The translations under genes and the position numbers were made by a program. Of a stretch of DNA of 64,000 bases, positions 34,324 through 42,972 are shown piece by piece. This DNA comes from Congregibacter brevis (GTDB taxonomy: Bacteria > Pseudomonadota > Gammaproteobacteria > Pseudomonadales > Halieaceae). Numbering within the stretch: the first letter of the stretch is position 1; every line of letters starts with the position of its first letter. The notes beneath the pieces are model-generated. The model searched no databases, was not told where the DNA came from, and saw nothing but the letters and a program-made list of their open reading frames with translations. Location of the stretch: the NCBI RefSeq assembly GCF_045689245.1, contig NZ_CP136865.1, forward strand, positions 1,736,001 through 1,800,000. The letters run 5' to 3'.

Positions 34324-34374
34324 GCTAGTCTGAAAGACTAGCTAAGCTAAGGGCCTCTCGAGGCCCTTTTTTTT
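34324..34374 (+). terminator. rpsA: Rho-independent terminator after rpsA (two hairpins)
   Basis: First hairpin GCTAGTCT-GAA-AGACTAGC (34324-34342). Second GGGCCT-CTCG-AGGCCC (34351-34366), followed at once by eight T (34367-34374). The second is a textbook intrinsic terminator, closing the gyrA-to-rpsA block. Confidence 0.93.
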
Positions 34375-34581
34375 GCCCTAAATAAGGCCCATCGTCACTG
34401 CGCGGCAAATGCAGCTTCTTTGGAAGTGTAAATTTTCCATATAAAATAAGCACTTGCGTGGATTTGTCGAAGCGTACACAATGTCCTTGAGAGTAACCGC
34501 CGGTGCCATGATGGGAAGCGACATTCCCCATGGTTTAGCTGCGGGCCGTTACAAACTGACGATAGCTTGGGGTCGATCCTA

Positions 34582-34878
34582 ATGACAAAAAGCGAACTTA
34601 TTGAAGCCATTGCCTTGAAGCAAACCCAACTGTCCACAAAAGACGTTGAGCTGGCCGTGAAAACCGTCATCGAACAAATGTCCAACTCCTTAAGTGGGGG
34701 TGGTCGAATTGAGATACGGGGCTTTGGTAGTTTTTCGCTGCACTACCGGGAGCCTCGCCGGGGGCGGAACCCCAAGACCGGAGATGCAGTGGAGCTGACA
34801 GGCAAGTACGTCCCCCACTTTAAGCCGGGTAAGGAGCTTAGAGACAGGGTTAATCTCGGACTGCAGGCTGGTCTCTGA
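34582..34878 (+). CDS. ihfB: Integration host factor subunit beta
   Basis: DNA-bending protein that pairs with IhfA. 98 residues. MTKSELIEAIA start, GGGRIEIRGFGSFSLHYREP and RRGRNPKTGDAVELTGKYVPHFKPGKEL (the beta-arm region, RNPKTG) are diagnostic. ATG at 34582 is chosen over an in-frame TTG at 34567. A 271-bp gap with the rpsA terminator precedes it, so it should have its own promoter; I did not find a clear one. Confidence 0.97.
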   Translation: MTKSELIEAIALKQTQLSTKDVELAVKTVIEQMSNSLSGGGRIEIRGFGSFSLHYREPRRGRNPKTGDAVELTGKYVPHFKPGKELRDRVNLGLQAGL

Positions 34879-34889
34879 GTGTCATTTTG

Positions 34890-35195
34890 ATGGGATTCCT
34901 GCGTAAGCTTCTAGCCTTGATCCTCGCCCTAGCGATGGCAGGGGTTGGGGTGTTGTTCGCGCTGCAAAATGCCGAACCCGTACCTCTAGATGTTCTCTTT
35001 ATGATCCTTCCTCCTCGTAGTTTGGCGCTCTGGGTATTGGGTGCGCTCGCCCTTGGGGGATTTCTTGGCCTGTTACTTTCATCGTTTGCGGTGCTCCGTT
35101 TGCGGGCGCGGCTGATGTCCGCCCGGCGGCAGATTACGAATACGCAATCCGAGGTCGAGCGACTCCGCGTGAAGGGTCTCGCCACGCGTGAATGA
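34890..35195 (+). CDS. lapA: LapA-domain membrane protein (DUF1049)
   Basis: 101 residues with two transmembrane helices (about 5-25 and 45-68: LALWVLGALALGGFLGLLLS) and a C-terminal helical, coiled-coil-prone tail. ALQNAEPVPLDVLF is the LapA signature. It works with LapB in lipopolysaccharide assembly control. The ATG at 34890 is 11 nt after ihfB. It overlaps lapB by 8 nt. Confidence 0.9.
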   Translation: MGFLRKLLALILALAMAGVGVLFALQNAEPVPLDVLFMILPPRSLALWVLGALALGGFLGLLLSSFAVLRLRARLMSARRQITNTQSEVERLRVKGLATRE

Positions 35196-36396
35196 TGCGT
35201 TGGTTTTCCTTTTGCTGTTTTCAGCGGTGGCCTGTGGCTGGTGGTTAGGACGCCGGAGCCTTAAAGGAGCAGGTAGCGGTCTTGCGGGCCCACCGAGTCA
35301 GTATTACCGAGGTCTGAATTATCTATTAGACGGCCGACCCGATGGCGCGGTGGATCAGTTTATTAGCGCTCTGGAGGTTAATAGCGAGACGCTGGAAACC
35401 CATATTGCTTTAGGCAACGTGCTTCGTCGTCGTGGTGAGGTCGATCGAGCTATACGGATTCACCAAAACCTTCTGGCGCGTCCAAACCTTCCGCGATCAC
35501 AGATGCATATTGCGCATCTGGAGCTAGCCAGAGACTACATTTCTGCAGGCCTTCTGGATCGGGCGGAAACCCTACTTCTTGACCTGGTGGCCGAGTCCGA
35601 TGAGCAGCGCGATATCAGTCGTCTGTATCTGGTGGAAATTTATCGTTCAGAAAGCGAGTGGCAGCGAGCGATAGACGAGGCAAAGGCCTTGCTTCCAAGG
35701 CGTAGCCTGTTGGGTGGTGAGGCTCAGGCCCCACAACTTTCGGGACAAGCTATTCCTGTGCAACTGGCACACTTTTACTGCGAGCTCGCCATAGAAGCCG
35801 CCGATGACGGACGCATTGATGACGCCAGGGCATTGTTGCAGGATGCTCTGCGCAGCGACCCCGCCTGCGCGCGGGCGTCCCTTGAGCTGGGGCGCTTTGA
35901 GGGCGCCGCAGGCAACCACAGACTGGCTATCGAGGCACTCACGCGCGTTGTGGAGCAGCATGCTGAGTTTCTGCCTGAGGCTATTCCCGCATTGAGAGAC
36001 TGCTATGCCGCGCTCGGAGAAGAAGAGGCTCTATCGGGGTACCTTCGCCGCTGTCTGGATGAACATCCGTCTACTCCGCTGATGATTGCGGTGGCCGATG
36101 ACATTCGGCGCGACGAAGGAAATGCAGCAGCGCATAGTTTTTTAGCCGGGCGTCTTGCTCAAGCCCCATCGCTGAGAGGCTTGCTGCGTTTGATTCGCAT
36201 CCAGCAGGAGGAGAGTCTGAGCACGCCCGGCGACTCTCTATCAATGTTGGGGGTTCTGTTGGATCGCCTCATCGAAGTGCGCCCGGCCTATCGCTGCGAT
36301 CACTGTGGTTTTTCTGCTCGTCGCTTGCTTTGGTTTTGCCCGGGGTGCAAGTATTGGGGCACCTTCAGAACTATACGTACCGCAGAAACGGAGTAA
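35188..36396 (+). CDS. lapB: Lipopolysaccharide assembly protein B
   Basis: Adaptor that with FtsH controls LpxC level and so LPS synthesis. 402 residues: one N-terminal membrane anchor (LVFLLLFSAVACGWWLG), a long array of TPR repeats (about 40-330), and a C-terminal rubredoxin-like metal knuckle with CDHCGF and CPGC near residues 370-390. GTG start. lapA-lapB-pyrF is the same order as in E. coli. Confidence 0.95.
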   Translation: MNDALVFLLLFSAVACGWWLGRRSLKGAGSGLAGPPSQYYRGLNYLLDGRPDGAVDQFISALEVNSETLETHIALGNVLRRRGEVDRAIRIHQNLLARPNLPRSQMHIAHLELARDYISAGLLDRAETLLLDLVAESDEQRDISRLYLVEIYRSESEWQRAIDEAKALLPRRSLLGGEAQAPQLSGQAIPVQLAHFYCELAIEAADDGRIDDARALLQDALRSDPACARASLELGRFEGAAGNHRLAIEALTRVVEQHAEFLPEAIPALRDCYAALGEEEALSGYLRRCLDEHPSTPLMIAVADDIRRDEGNAAAHSFLAGRLAQAPSLRGLLRLIRIQQEESLSTPGDSLSMLGVLLDRLIEVRPAYRCDHCGFSARRLLWFCPGCKYWGTFRTIRTAETE

Positions 36397-36400
36397 TTGT

Positions 36401-37096
36401 ATGGTCATTGCCGCATCGCCGGTCATCGTGGCTCTGGACTATGCAGAGATGGCTCCGGCACTGGAGCTTGCGTCTGCCTTAGACCCCTCAGCCTGTCGTC
36501 TCAAAGTCGGTAAGGAGCTGTTTACAGCGGCGGGACCGCTTCTTATTGAACGGCTACAGGGCCTCGGTTTTGAGGTGTTTCTTGACCTCAAATTTCACGA
36601 TATTCCCAACACTGTCGCGGGTGCCCTGCGTAGCGCCGCGGCGATGGGTGTTTGGATGGTTAATGTCCACGTGAGCGGAGGGCGTCGAATGCTCGAGGCC
36701 TCGGTAGAAGCGTTTGCGAACGTCGCGACACCACCGATGCTTATAGGCGTGACAGTGCTGACTAGCATGGATGCTCAGGACTTTGCCGAGCTTGCATATA
36801 AAGGATCTCTCGGCGATCAGGTTCTGCGCCTTGCAAATCTAGCGAAAGACTGCGGGCTTCAAGGTGTTGTGTGCTCGGCCAAAGAAGCCACTGTCCTACG
36901 TCAAGAACTCGGTTCTACTTTTGCGTTGGTTACTCCCGGTATCCGTCCCGCTGGTGCCAAAGCAGATGATCAACGCCGAATATTGACCCCCGCTGAAGCG
37001 ATGGAGGCAGGGGCAAGCTATCTTGTGGTCGGTCGGCCGATAACGCGCGCCGCGGACCCTGCTGCCGCATTAGAAGCGATCAATAGCTCCCTCTAA
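36401..37096 (+). CDS. pyrF: Orotidine 5'-phosphate decarboxylase
   Basis: Last step of UMP synthesis. 231 residues. VIVALDYAEM, LKVGKELFTAAG, the catalytic FLDLKFHDIPNTV (Asp-x-Lys-x-x-Asp) and VTPGIRPAGAKADDQRR with LVVGRPIT are complete. The ATG at 36401 has GGAG 9 nt upstream, which fixes the start; the frame upstream overlaps lapB. Confidence 0.97.
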   Translation: MVIAASPVIVALDYAEMAPALELASALDPSACRLKVGKELFTAAGPLLIERLQGLGFEVFLDLKFHDIPNTVAGALRSAAAMGVWMVNVHVSGGRRMLEASVEAFANVATPPMLIGVTVLTSMDAQDFAELAYKGSLGDQVLRLANLAKDCGLQGVVCSAKEATVLRQELGSTFALVTPGIRPAGAKADDQRRILTPAEAMEAGASYLVVGRPITRAADPAAALEAINSSL

Positions 37097-37225
37097 AAGA
37101 TCTCGCTCAAGCTGTTCTGCCCAATGCGACCAATGACGGCGCGATGGGTGAAATCCTTGCTAGTCTCCTTGTGCAATCGGAGTGCAGTACCACGTCCGAT
37201 TGATCCATAGCGGCTGCGATGCCAG

Positions 37226-37240
37226 GCGAAGCTGCTTCGC
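37226..37240 (+). other. Hairpin in the pyrF-comEA gap
   Basis: GCGAAG-CTG-CTTCGC, flanked by CCA and TGG that can extend the stem with one bulge. It sits in the 197-bp stretch between pyrF and the ComEA-like gene. There is no T run, so it is not an intrinsic terminator. It could be leader structure or nothing. Confidence 0.5.
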
Positions 37241-37293
37241 TGGGGGTGAATTCGCAGGCTCGATTTATCACGCGATGACAAGGAGGTCTCACC

Positions 37294-37788
37294 GTGAATC
37301 ACACAAAGACTATTCGTTCGACACTTTCCACCATTTCCGATGCTTCTGGGCAAACAAATCTGTGGGCGATCAACCTATCTCGTACTCGTGGAGCGTTAGC
37401 GGACGCCGGAGCCCGCACAAGCAAGCAGGCGCTTTCCCGTTGCCTATCCGTTCGTCATGGACAGCGTTTGTTAGCGGTTGCTGTTATGGCGACACAGCTT
37501 TCTCTCCATGGTGCCTCTGCGCTTGCGCAGTCAGCGACGCCGAGTAACGCTGATACACCGCCGTTTGAAATGACGGCCGAGACGAGTACGGACTCAGTAA
37601 ACATCAACAGTGCATCAGCCCCTGAACTCTCCAGTCAGCTTAACGGCATTGGTGGGAGCAAAGCTGAAGCTATCGTGCGCTACCGGGAGCAATTTGGACC
37701 GTTCGAGTCTGTGGAAGAGCTGTCGGAAGTTACCGGGATAGGCGCCGCGACCGTGGAGCGGAATCGTAAGCTGATACGTATTCGCTAG
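37294..37788 (+). CDS. ComEA-like helix-hairpin-helix protein with long N-terminus
   Basis: 164 residues. The C-terminal ~65 (VNINSASAPELS, GIGGSKAEAIVRYREQFGPF, EVTGIGAATVERN) is the ComEA helix-hairpin-helix domain that binds double-stranded DNA, in competent bacteria during uptake. A signal-like hydrophobic stretch (RLLAVAVMATQLSLHGASALAQ) sits not at the N-terminus but at residues 58-79, after a 57-residue Ser/Thr/Arg leader. GTG at 37294 has a perfect AGGAGG 7 nt upstream, which supports this long form. Internal Met65 would lose most of the signal. Confidence 0.85.
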   Translation: MNHTKTIRSTLSTISDASGQTNLWAINLSRTRGALADAGARTSKQALSRCLSVRHGQRLLAVAVMATQLSLHGASALAQSATPSNADTPPFEMTAETSTDSVNINSASAPELSSQLNGIGGSKAEAIVRYREQFGPFESVEELSEVTGIGAATVERNRKLIRIR

Positions 37789-37802
37789 ACACGCAGTCCA
37801 TT

Positions 37803-37830
37803 AGGGGGCTACCGCCCCCTTTATTTCTTC
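37803..37830 (+). terminator. Intrinsic terminator after the ComEA-like gene
   Basis: AGGGGGC-TACC-GCCCCCT (7-bp stem, 4-nt loop) followed by TTATTTCTTC. It separates the ComEA-like gene from the polysaccharide genes. Confidence 0.8.
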
Positions 37831-37881
37831 GCCCTATACGCGCACCATTCCGCCGCAGTGATTGAGTGGGGAGCGTAGGGC

Positions 37882-38814
37882 GTGCATTGCCTGGTAACAG
37901 GAGCCAATGGATACATCGGACAAGCGTTATTGCCAGCGCTTGCGGAGCGGGAGTATCTGCTGAGTACGCAGTGTCGTCCTGGAGCTGTGTCTGCGTTGCA
38001 AAGAGTCAATGCAAACCTTCTCGAATGTGACTTCGGCAGTGATACATGGGAGCTGCCGCTGCAGGGTGTGGACGTAGTTGTGCATCTGGCCGGTGTAGCT
38101 CATCAGCATGGGGAAGCTAACGCCTATCAGCTTATCAATGTTGATGCTTCTTTGGCCTTGGCTGACAGAGCGATAGCCGCAGGCGTGCACCGCTTTATAT
38201 TCGTGAGCAGTGTCAAAGCAGAGGCGGCTGAGTACGACCAAAGACGTGTCTTGTTACCGGTGTCAGAAGCCGAAAACCCCTATGCCCAGTCCAAGGCCAT
38301 GGCCGAGGAAGGCTTACGGCAGCGTTTTCAAGGTAGTGACGTGACACTTGTCGTCCTTCGTCCTGCCCTTGTCTATAGCGAGGGTTCTTTGGGGCACTTA
38401 CGCTGGCTTCGTCGCTGGACGAATCTGCATTTGCCCGCTCCACCTGAAGGCGGGCAGAGAAGCATGATTGCTCTGACTGATCTTGTTCGCCTGCTGACAT
38501 TGCTGGTAGAGCTCCCCATCGAACACACACAGACGTTCGTGACTGTGACCGATGGTGAGTCTTACAGTACCCGGAGATTGCACGCGGCACTTTGTACGGC
38601 AATGCAGCGACAGCCCTGGCTACCCTCGCCCCCAGCGTTTGTTTGGCAAGCCCTTGGCCGGATACTGGATACAGTTCGTGGCGAAGCGCCTGGGCGAACC
38701 TGGGATCGTATGACCGGTGACGAGTGTTATTCGTCACAGGGTTTGGATGTATTAGGCTTCAGTCCGTCATTGAACTTTGAATCCAGTTTGGGAATCGCCG
38801 CAGATGTATCTTAG
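37882..38814 (+). CDS. NAD-dependent epimerase/dehydratase (extended SDR)
   Basis: 310 residues. TGANGYIGQALLPAL binds NAD. FVSSVKAEA and the YAQSK (YxxxK) give the catalytic site. Likely a UDP-sugar 4-epimerase or reductase for a surface glycan, such as the WbpV/Gne group that precedes the initiating transferase in O-antigen clusters. The exact sugar cannot be read. GTG start with AGGG upstream. Its end overlaps the next gene by 11 nt, suggesting coupled translation. Confidence 0.85.
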   Translation: MHCLVTGANGYIGQALLPALAEREYLLSTQCRPGAVSALQRVNANLLECDFGSDTWELPLQGVDVVVHLAGVAHQHGEANAYQLINVDASLALADRAIAAGVHRFIFVSSVKAEAAEYDQRRVLLPVSEAENPYAQSKAMAEEGLRQRFQGSDVTLVVLRPALVYSEGSLGHLRWLRRWTNLHLPAPPEGGQRSMIALTDLVRLLTLLVELPIEHTQTFVTVTDGESYSTRRLHAALCTAMQRQPWLPSPPAFVWQALGRILDTVRGEAPGRTWDRMTGDECYSSQGLDVLGFSPSLNFESSLGIAADVS

Positions 38815-39784
38815 CTTCGGCTTGCTGGCGCTGCTTTTGGGCGTAATGTTCACGGCCGTCTATCTTCCCCTGGCGAAGCGTTTGCGATTTTTGGACGCTC
38901 CAAACCATCGCAGCGCACATGTGGTGGTGACGCCCAGCTCTGGTGGCTTGGCGATTGTTGCCGCCATCGTCGTCAGTCTGCTGGCGTCAGAGGCGTTCGG
39001 GCAGAATCTTGATCAAGCGTCGTTATCCACGATGCTGTGGCTGATTGTCGCTGTCTGCGCGCTAGGAGCCTGGGATGACCGGCGTCCGGTACCGGTTTAC
39101 TTACGTCTCGCTGTGTTCCTCTTGTTATCAGCACTTGCCGTGTTTGCGAGTTTAGGTTCTGAGCCCATGCCGTCGTGGATGTGGCCGCTACTGGTTGTTG
39201 GTTTCGCGTGGCTGCTCAATCTCTACAACTTCATGGACGGCATTGATGGTCTGGCTGCGCTTCATACGGTAATGGTAGCCGGCGGCATGCTTGCAGTGGC
39301 CCTTATCACAGGTGCCGAGCGCACGTATCTGATGCTCTGTGTGATTATCATCGGAGGCTATGCCGGTTTTCTTGCGTTCAACTGGCCGCCCGCCAAGTTG
39401 TTTATGGGGGACGCTGGGAGCCTCAGTGCGGGCATGCTCATAGGTTGGCTAGGTTTGTTGGCCTTGCAGGATGCGCATTTACCGACTATCGCGTGGTGGC
39501 TGCTCATGAGCCCCTTTTTGTTGGATACCGGCGTCACCCTTATGGAACGGGTGATACAAAGGGAGCGCTTAACCGAAGCGCATAGCGGGCATTGCTACCA
39601 ACGCCTCGCCCGGCATTGGGGTAGCCACAGACGGGTTGATTTAGCCTTACTGCTTTTGCATCTATGTTGGCTTCTGCCCCTGGCGATCTTGTCCGCTTTC
39701 GGGGGCTTGCCAGAATGGACGTTGTTGTTCCTAGGATTATTCCCGCAACTCTTACTCATAGCGAAATTGCGCCGATTGAAGTAA
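38804..39784 (+). CDS. Polyprenyl-phosphate sugar-1-phosphate transferase (WecA/WbpL family)
   Basis: Glycosyltransferase family 4 membrane enzyme that starts O-antigen or other glycan units on undecaprenyl phosphate. 326 residues, about ten hydrophobic helices. Catalytic acidic loops are seen: AWDDRRPVP, NLYNFMDGIDGLA and LFMGDAGSLSAG. It is like WbpL or WecA; the sugar (GlcNAc, FucNAc, QuiNAc) is uncertain. ATG at 38804 lies inside the end of the epimerase gene. Confidence 0.9.
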   Translation: MYLSFGLLALLLGVMFTAVYLPLAKRLRFLDAPNHRSAHVVVTPSSGGLAIVAAIVVSLLASEAFGQNLDQASLSTMLWLIVAVCALGAWDDRRPVPVYLRLAVFLLLSALAVFASLGSEPMPSWMWPLLVVGFAWLLNLYNFMDGIDGLAALHTVMVAGGMLAVALITGAERTYLMLCVIIIGGYAGFLAFNWPPAKLFMGDAGSLSAGMLIGWLGLLALQDAHLPTIAWWLLMSPFLLDTGVTLMERVIQRERLTEAHSGHCYQRLARHWGSHRRVDLALLLLHLCWLLPLAILSAFGGLPEWTLLFLGLFPQLLLIAKLRRLK

Positions 39785-39870
39785 CATCTGCATCTTAAGT
39801 CGGCATTAAATACAGCGTTCTCAATTAAAAGCTGACAGGCGCAAAACCAGCGCGGAGTGAAATAAAACGA

Positions 39871-41904
39871 TTGAATAAACCAGCCCAAAATCTGGTGGAG
39901 AGAGTGCGCGCAGTAGTGGACATTCCTGTCCAACTCATTCTCCGCATCGTAGAAGTGCCTCGCAACGTCAAGCAGGCCATGGTCCTCGGAGTGGACATGG
40001 GCTTTGTTGCCCTGTCACTCATTGTCGCTTTTGGTTACCCCTTTGCCTCTTTTTCCCAGCCGCCAGGCAGCGTGGAGTTTTTTTGTGCTGCATTGACTAT
40101 GCTTGCCAGTGCCGTGGTCTTTCTGCGTATGGGTCTCTACAGAGCGATTATCCGCTTCATGGGACAGCAGGCGATCTGGACAATTATTCAGGCCGTCAGT
40201 TATTCCACGCTCGCCTTGGGCGCGGCAATATTTTTTACTCAAGCCGATGTGCCGAGGTCTATGCCGTTTGTCTACTGGGCTATGGCTATGTTCACCATCG
40301 GCGGGTCGCGCTTAATCGTCCGTGCGGGTTATCAGGCGCGACTGCGTTCCAGTGGTAAAAACGTTCTGATTTACGGTGCAGGAGAGTCTGGTCGCCAATT
40401 GCTGACCGCGCTGCATCATGGTGATCAGTACCGTGTTGTGGCGTTTGTGGATGATGATCCTCGAGCACAGCATGCGGTTATCAACGGTTTGCAGGTCGCG
40501 TGGCCTCGCGATCTTGAGCACCTGATAGAGCAACACGCCATTACCCAGGTGCTCTTGGCGATCCCATCAGCATCCGCGGAGCGGCGGCGAGAGATTATTA
40601 ACTCTCTGGTCGGCTTGCCGGTTCATGTACGTACAGTGCCCAAGATCAATGAATTGGTGGGTGGCGCAGCGATGGTCAGCCAGATTCAGGACATCGATCT
40701 TGATGACCTTCTCGGTCGAGATCCAGTGCCTCCTCATCCTGAGCTTATCGACCGCTGCATTACAGGTAAGGTAGTGATGGTTACCGGAGCGGGCGGATCG
40801 ATCGGTGCTGAGCTATGTCGTCAGATTCTGGAGGCAGGCCCTAAGCAGATCGTCCTTCTAGATAATTCCGAGTACGCGCTCTACCGTATAGAGCGCGAAC
40901 TAAAGGACTTACAGACGGGTTTGCAGGCACACGTAAATACGGTTTGCCTGCTGGGATCGGTTCGAGATCAGCGACGAATGGAAACGATCTTCAGGACCTT
41001 TGGGGTTCAGACGGTCTACCATGCTGCGGCGTACAAGCATGTGCCTATGGTGGAACATAATGTCGCTGAAGGTGTTGCGAATAACGTCTTTGGAACCTGG
41101 CATGCGGCTGAGGCGGCGCGTCTCGCGGAAGTCGAGACTTTCGTGCTTATTTCTACTGACAAAGCCGTGCGACCTACCAATATCATGGGCGCATCAAAGC
41201 GTTTTGCTGAATTGATCTTGCAAGGGCTTGCGGGTGAAGAGAGCGCCACGCGATTTTGTATGGTTCGTTTCGGAAACGTGCTTGGGTCTTCGGGTTCCGT
41301 AGTACCTTTGTTTCGCGAGCAGATCGAATCTGGCGGCCCAGTTACGGTGACCCACCCAGAGGTTTCTCGCTACTTTATGAGCATCCAGGAAGCAGCGCAC
41401 CTTGTACTGCAGGCCAGTGCTATGGGCACCGGCGGAGATGTGTTTGTGCTCGATATGGGTGAACCCGTTCGTATTGTCGACCTCGCTAAACGCATGATTC
41501 GGCTGAGTGGTCATGAGGTGGGTTCCGGGCGCGATAAGTTAGACGCGGTGGACATAGACTTCATAGGCTTAAGACCAGGCGAAAAGCTCCACGAAGAACT
41601 ACTCCTCGGCTCATCAGTGAGCGGTACAGGTCATCCTATGATCATGCGCGCGGAGGAAGAATGCCTTTCTCACGGGCAGGTCGGCGTAGCTCTTAAGGAG
41701 TTGATGCTGCGCTGTGACGATATGGATTGCCAAGGGATCACTGAGGTACTTCGCGAGGCGGTCAGCGGCTTTGCTAATCACGAGATTCGCCACGACCACA
41801 TTTGGGTGAAGCAGGGACGCGCCGGCAAGCGTCGTGCACTCGCCAATGAGAGCGAAGTCGCCAACGTCGAAAAGCTTTTTCCGGATTCTGCGCTCGACGT
41901 TTAG
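39871..41904 (+). CDS. WbpM/FlaA1-type UDP-sugar 4,6-dehydratase
   Basis: 677 residues. Four N-terminal membrane helices (within about 30-150) are followed by a CoA-binding-like Rossmann domain (VLIYGAGESGRQLL) and the dehydratase domain with VTGAGGSIGAELCRQ. The catalytic MxxxK is in NIMGASKRFAEL, the SMK-type triad of WbpM. YHAAAYKHVPMVEHN is diagnostic. It makes UDP-4-keto-6-deoxy-sugars for the WecA-like enzyme upstream. The start is probably TTG at 39871 with GGAG about 14 nt before it; GTG at 39895 is the alternative. Confidence 0.93.
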   Translation: MNKPAQNLVERVRAVVDIPVQLILRIVEVPRNVKQAMVLGVDMGFVALSLIVAFGYPFASFSQPPGSVEFFCAALTMLASAVVFLRMGLYRAIIRFMGQQAIWTIIQAVSYSTLALGAAIFFTQADVPRSMPFVYWAMAMFTIGGSRLIVRAGYQARLRSSGKNVLIYGAGESGRQLLTALHHGDQYRVVAFVDDDPRAQHAVINGLQVAWPRDLEHLIEQHAITQVLLAIPSASAERRREIINSLVGLPVHVRTVPKINELVGGAAMVSQIQDIDLDDLLGRDPVPPHPELIDRCITGKVVMVTGAGGSIGAELCRQILEAGPKQIVLLDNSEYALYRIERELKDLQTGLQAHVNTVCLLGSVRDQRRMETIFRTFGVQTVYHAAAYKHVPMVEHNVAEGVANNVFGTWHAAEAARLAEVETFVLISTDKAVRPTNIMGASKRFAELILQGLAGEESATRFCMVRFGNVLGSSGSVVPLFREQIESGGPVTVTHPEVSRYFMSIQEAAHLVLQASAMGTGGDVFVLDMGEPVRIVDLAKRMIRLSGHEVGSGRDKLDAVDIDFIGLRPGEKLHEELLLGSSVSGTGHPMIMRAEEECLSHGQVGVALKELMLRCDDMDCQGITEVLREAVSGFANHEIRHDHIWVKQGRAGKRRALANESEVANVEKLFPDSALDV

Positions 41905-42006
41905 CGACTTAACGCTTGCCGCCAGTGATGCACCATCATTTGGCAGCGCTACTCAAACAGCTTTATCTGTCTCGACCCTTCTCACAACTCACGGCATACT
42001 GACGCG

Positions 42007-42966
42007 ATGAAAAGCTTTGATGTGTTCAATGGTGATGCCGACGGCATCTGTGCGCTCCTGCAGTTACGTCAGGCGATGCCTAGGGAGGCAGAGCTTGTCA
42101 CAGGGGTAAAACGCGATATTCAGCTGCTTGAAGTACTTGACCCAACCATAGCCGAGAGGGTGACGGTGATCGATGTGTCGCTGGAAAAGAATCGTGAACC
42201 CCTGGAGGCTTTGCTGGCTGCAGGCTCCCACATATTTTACTGCGATCACCACTTTGCTGGTGAGATTCCTAAACACCCGAATCTGGAAGCTTTGATTAAC
42301 ACCGCACCCGATGTGTGCACGAGCCTTCTTGTGAATGGCCATTTACATGGCGCCTTTGCGCATTGGGCGGTGGTTGGTGCTTTTGGCGACAACCTGGATG
42401 ACAGTGCTAAAGCGGTGGCGAAGACCTTGGATTTGGATGCCGAGACCGTCGAGCTCTACAAACGCTTGGGTACCTATGTAAATTACAACGGCTATGGCGC
42501 AGCGCTGGGTGATCTACATTTTCATCCTGCGGAGCTTTACCAGTTAATGCGTGGCTACGCCGAGCCCCGTGTGTTCGTTAGCGATGCCATTTCGAGTTTT
42601 GAGAAACTTGAGCAGGGCTATGAGGGGGATATGGCTAGCGCGACGTCGCTATCGCCCGAGTGGGAGAGTGGCTCCGCTGCTTTGTTTATGCTCCCCGATG
42701 CGCCCTGGGCCCGCAGGGTTAGCGGTGTTTATGGCAACGCTCTTGCCAATGCTACGCCGGCGCGTGCCCACGCCGTACTGACTCAAAAGGCAAATGGTGG
42801 GTTTTTGGTGAGCGTGCGAGCTCCTCTGAGTGACAAGCGAGACGCCGATACCTTGTGCCGCCAGTTCGAAACCGGGGGCGGGCGCGCGGCCGCGGCAGGA
42901 ATCAACGAGCTGCCCGCCGATCAACTGACTGCGTTCATCGACGCTTTTTCAGCGATTTACTCCTAG
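42007..42966 (+). CDS. DHH-family phosphoesterase-like protein
   Basis: 319 residues. The DHH domain has FNGDADGICALLQL and YCDHHFAGE, the metal-binding aspartates and histidines. The C-terminal DHHA1-type segment carries TGGGRAAAAGINELP, where the usual motif is GGGH. Relatives hydrolyse phosphodiesters (oligonucleotides, cyclic dinucleotides or pyrophosphate), but this subgroup has no known substrate. ATG at 42007; the LysR gene begins 7 nt after its end, so they form one transcript. Confidence 0.85.
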   Translation: MKSFDVFNGDADGICALLQLRQAMPREAELVTGVKRDIQLLEVLDPTIAERVTVIDVSLEKNREPLEALLAAGSHIFYCDHHFAGEIPKHPNLEALINTAPDVCTSLLVNGHLHGAFAHWAVVGAFGDNLDDSAKAVAKTLDLDAETVELYKRLGTYVNYNGYGAALGDLHFHPAELYQLMRGYAEPRVFVSDAISSFEKLEQGYEGDMASATSLSPEWESGSAALFMLPDAPWARRVSGVYGNALANATPARAHAVLTQKANGGFLVSVRAPLSDKRDADTLCRQFETGGGRAAAAGINELPADQLTAFIDAFSAIYS

Positions 42967-42972
42967 CTTTAT

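Noticed and set aside
37093..37353. Minus-strand frame between pyrF and the ComEA-like gene
   Set aside because: No recognisable sequence, and it overlaps the strong ribosome-binding site of the ComEA-like gene.
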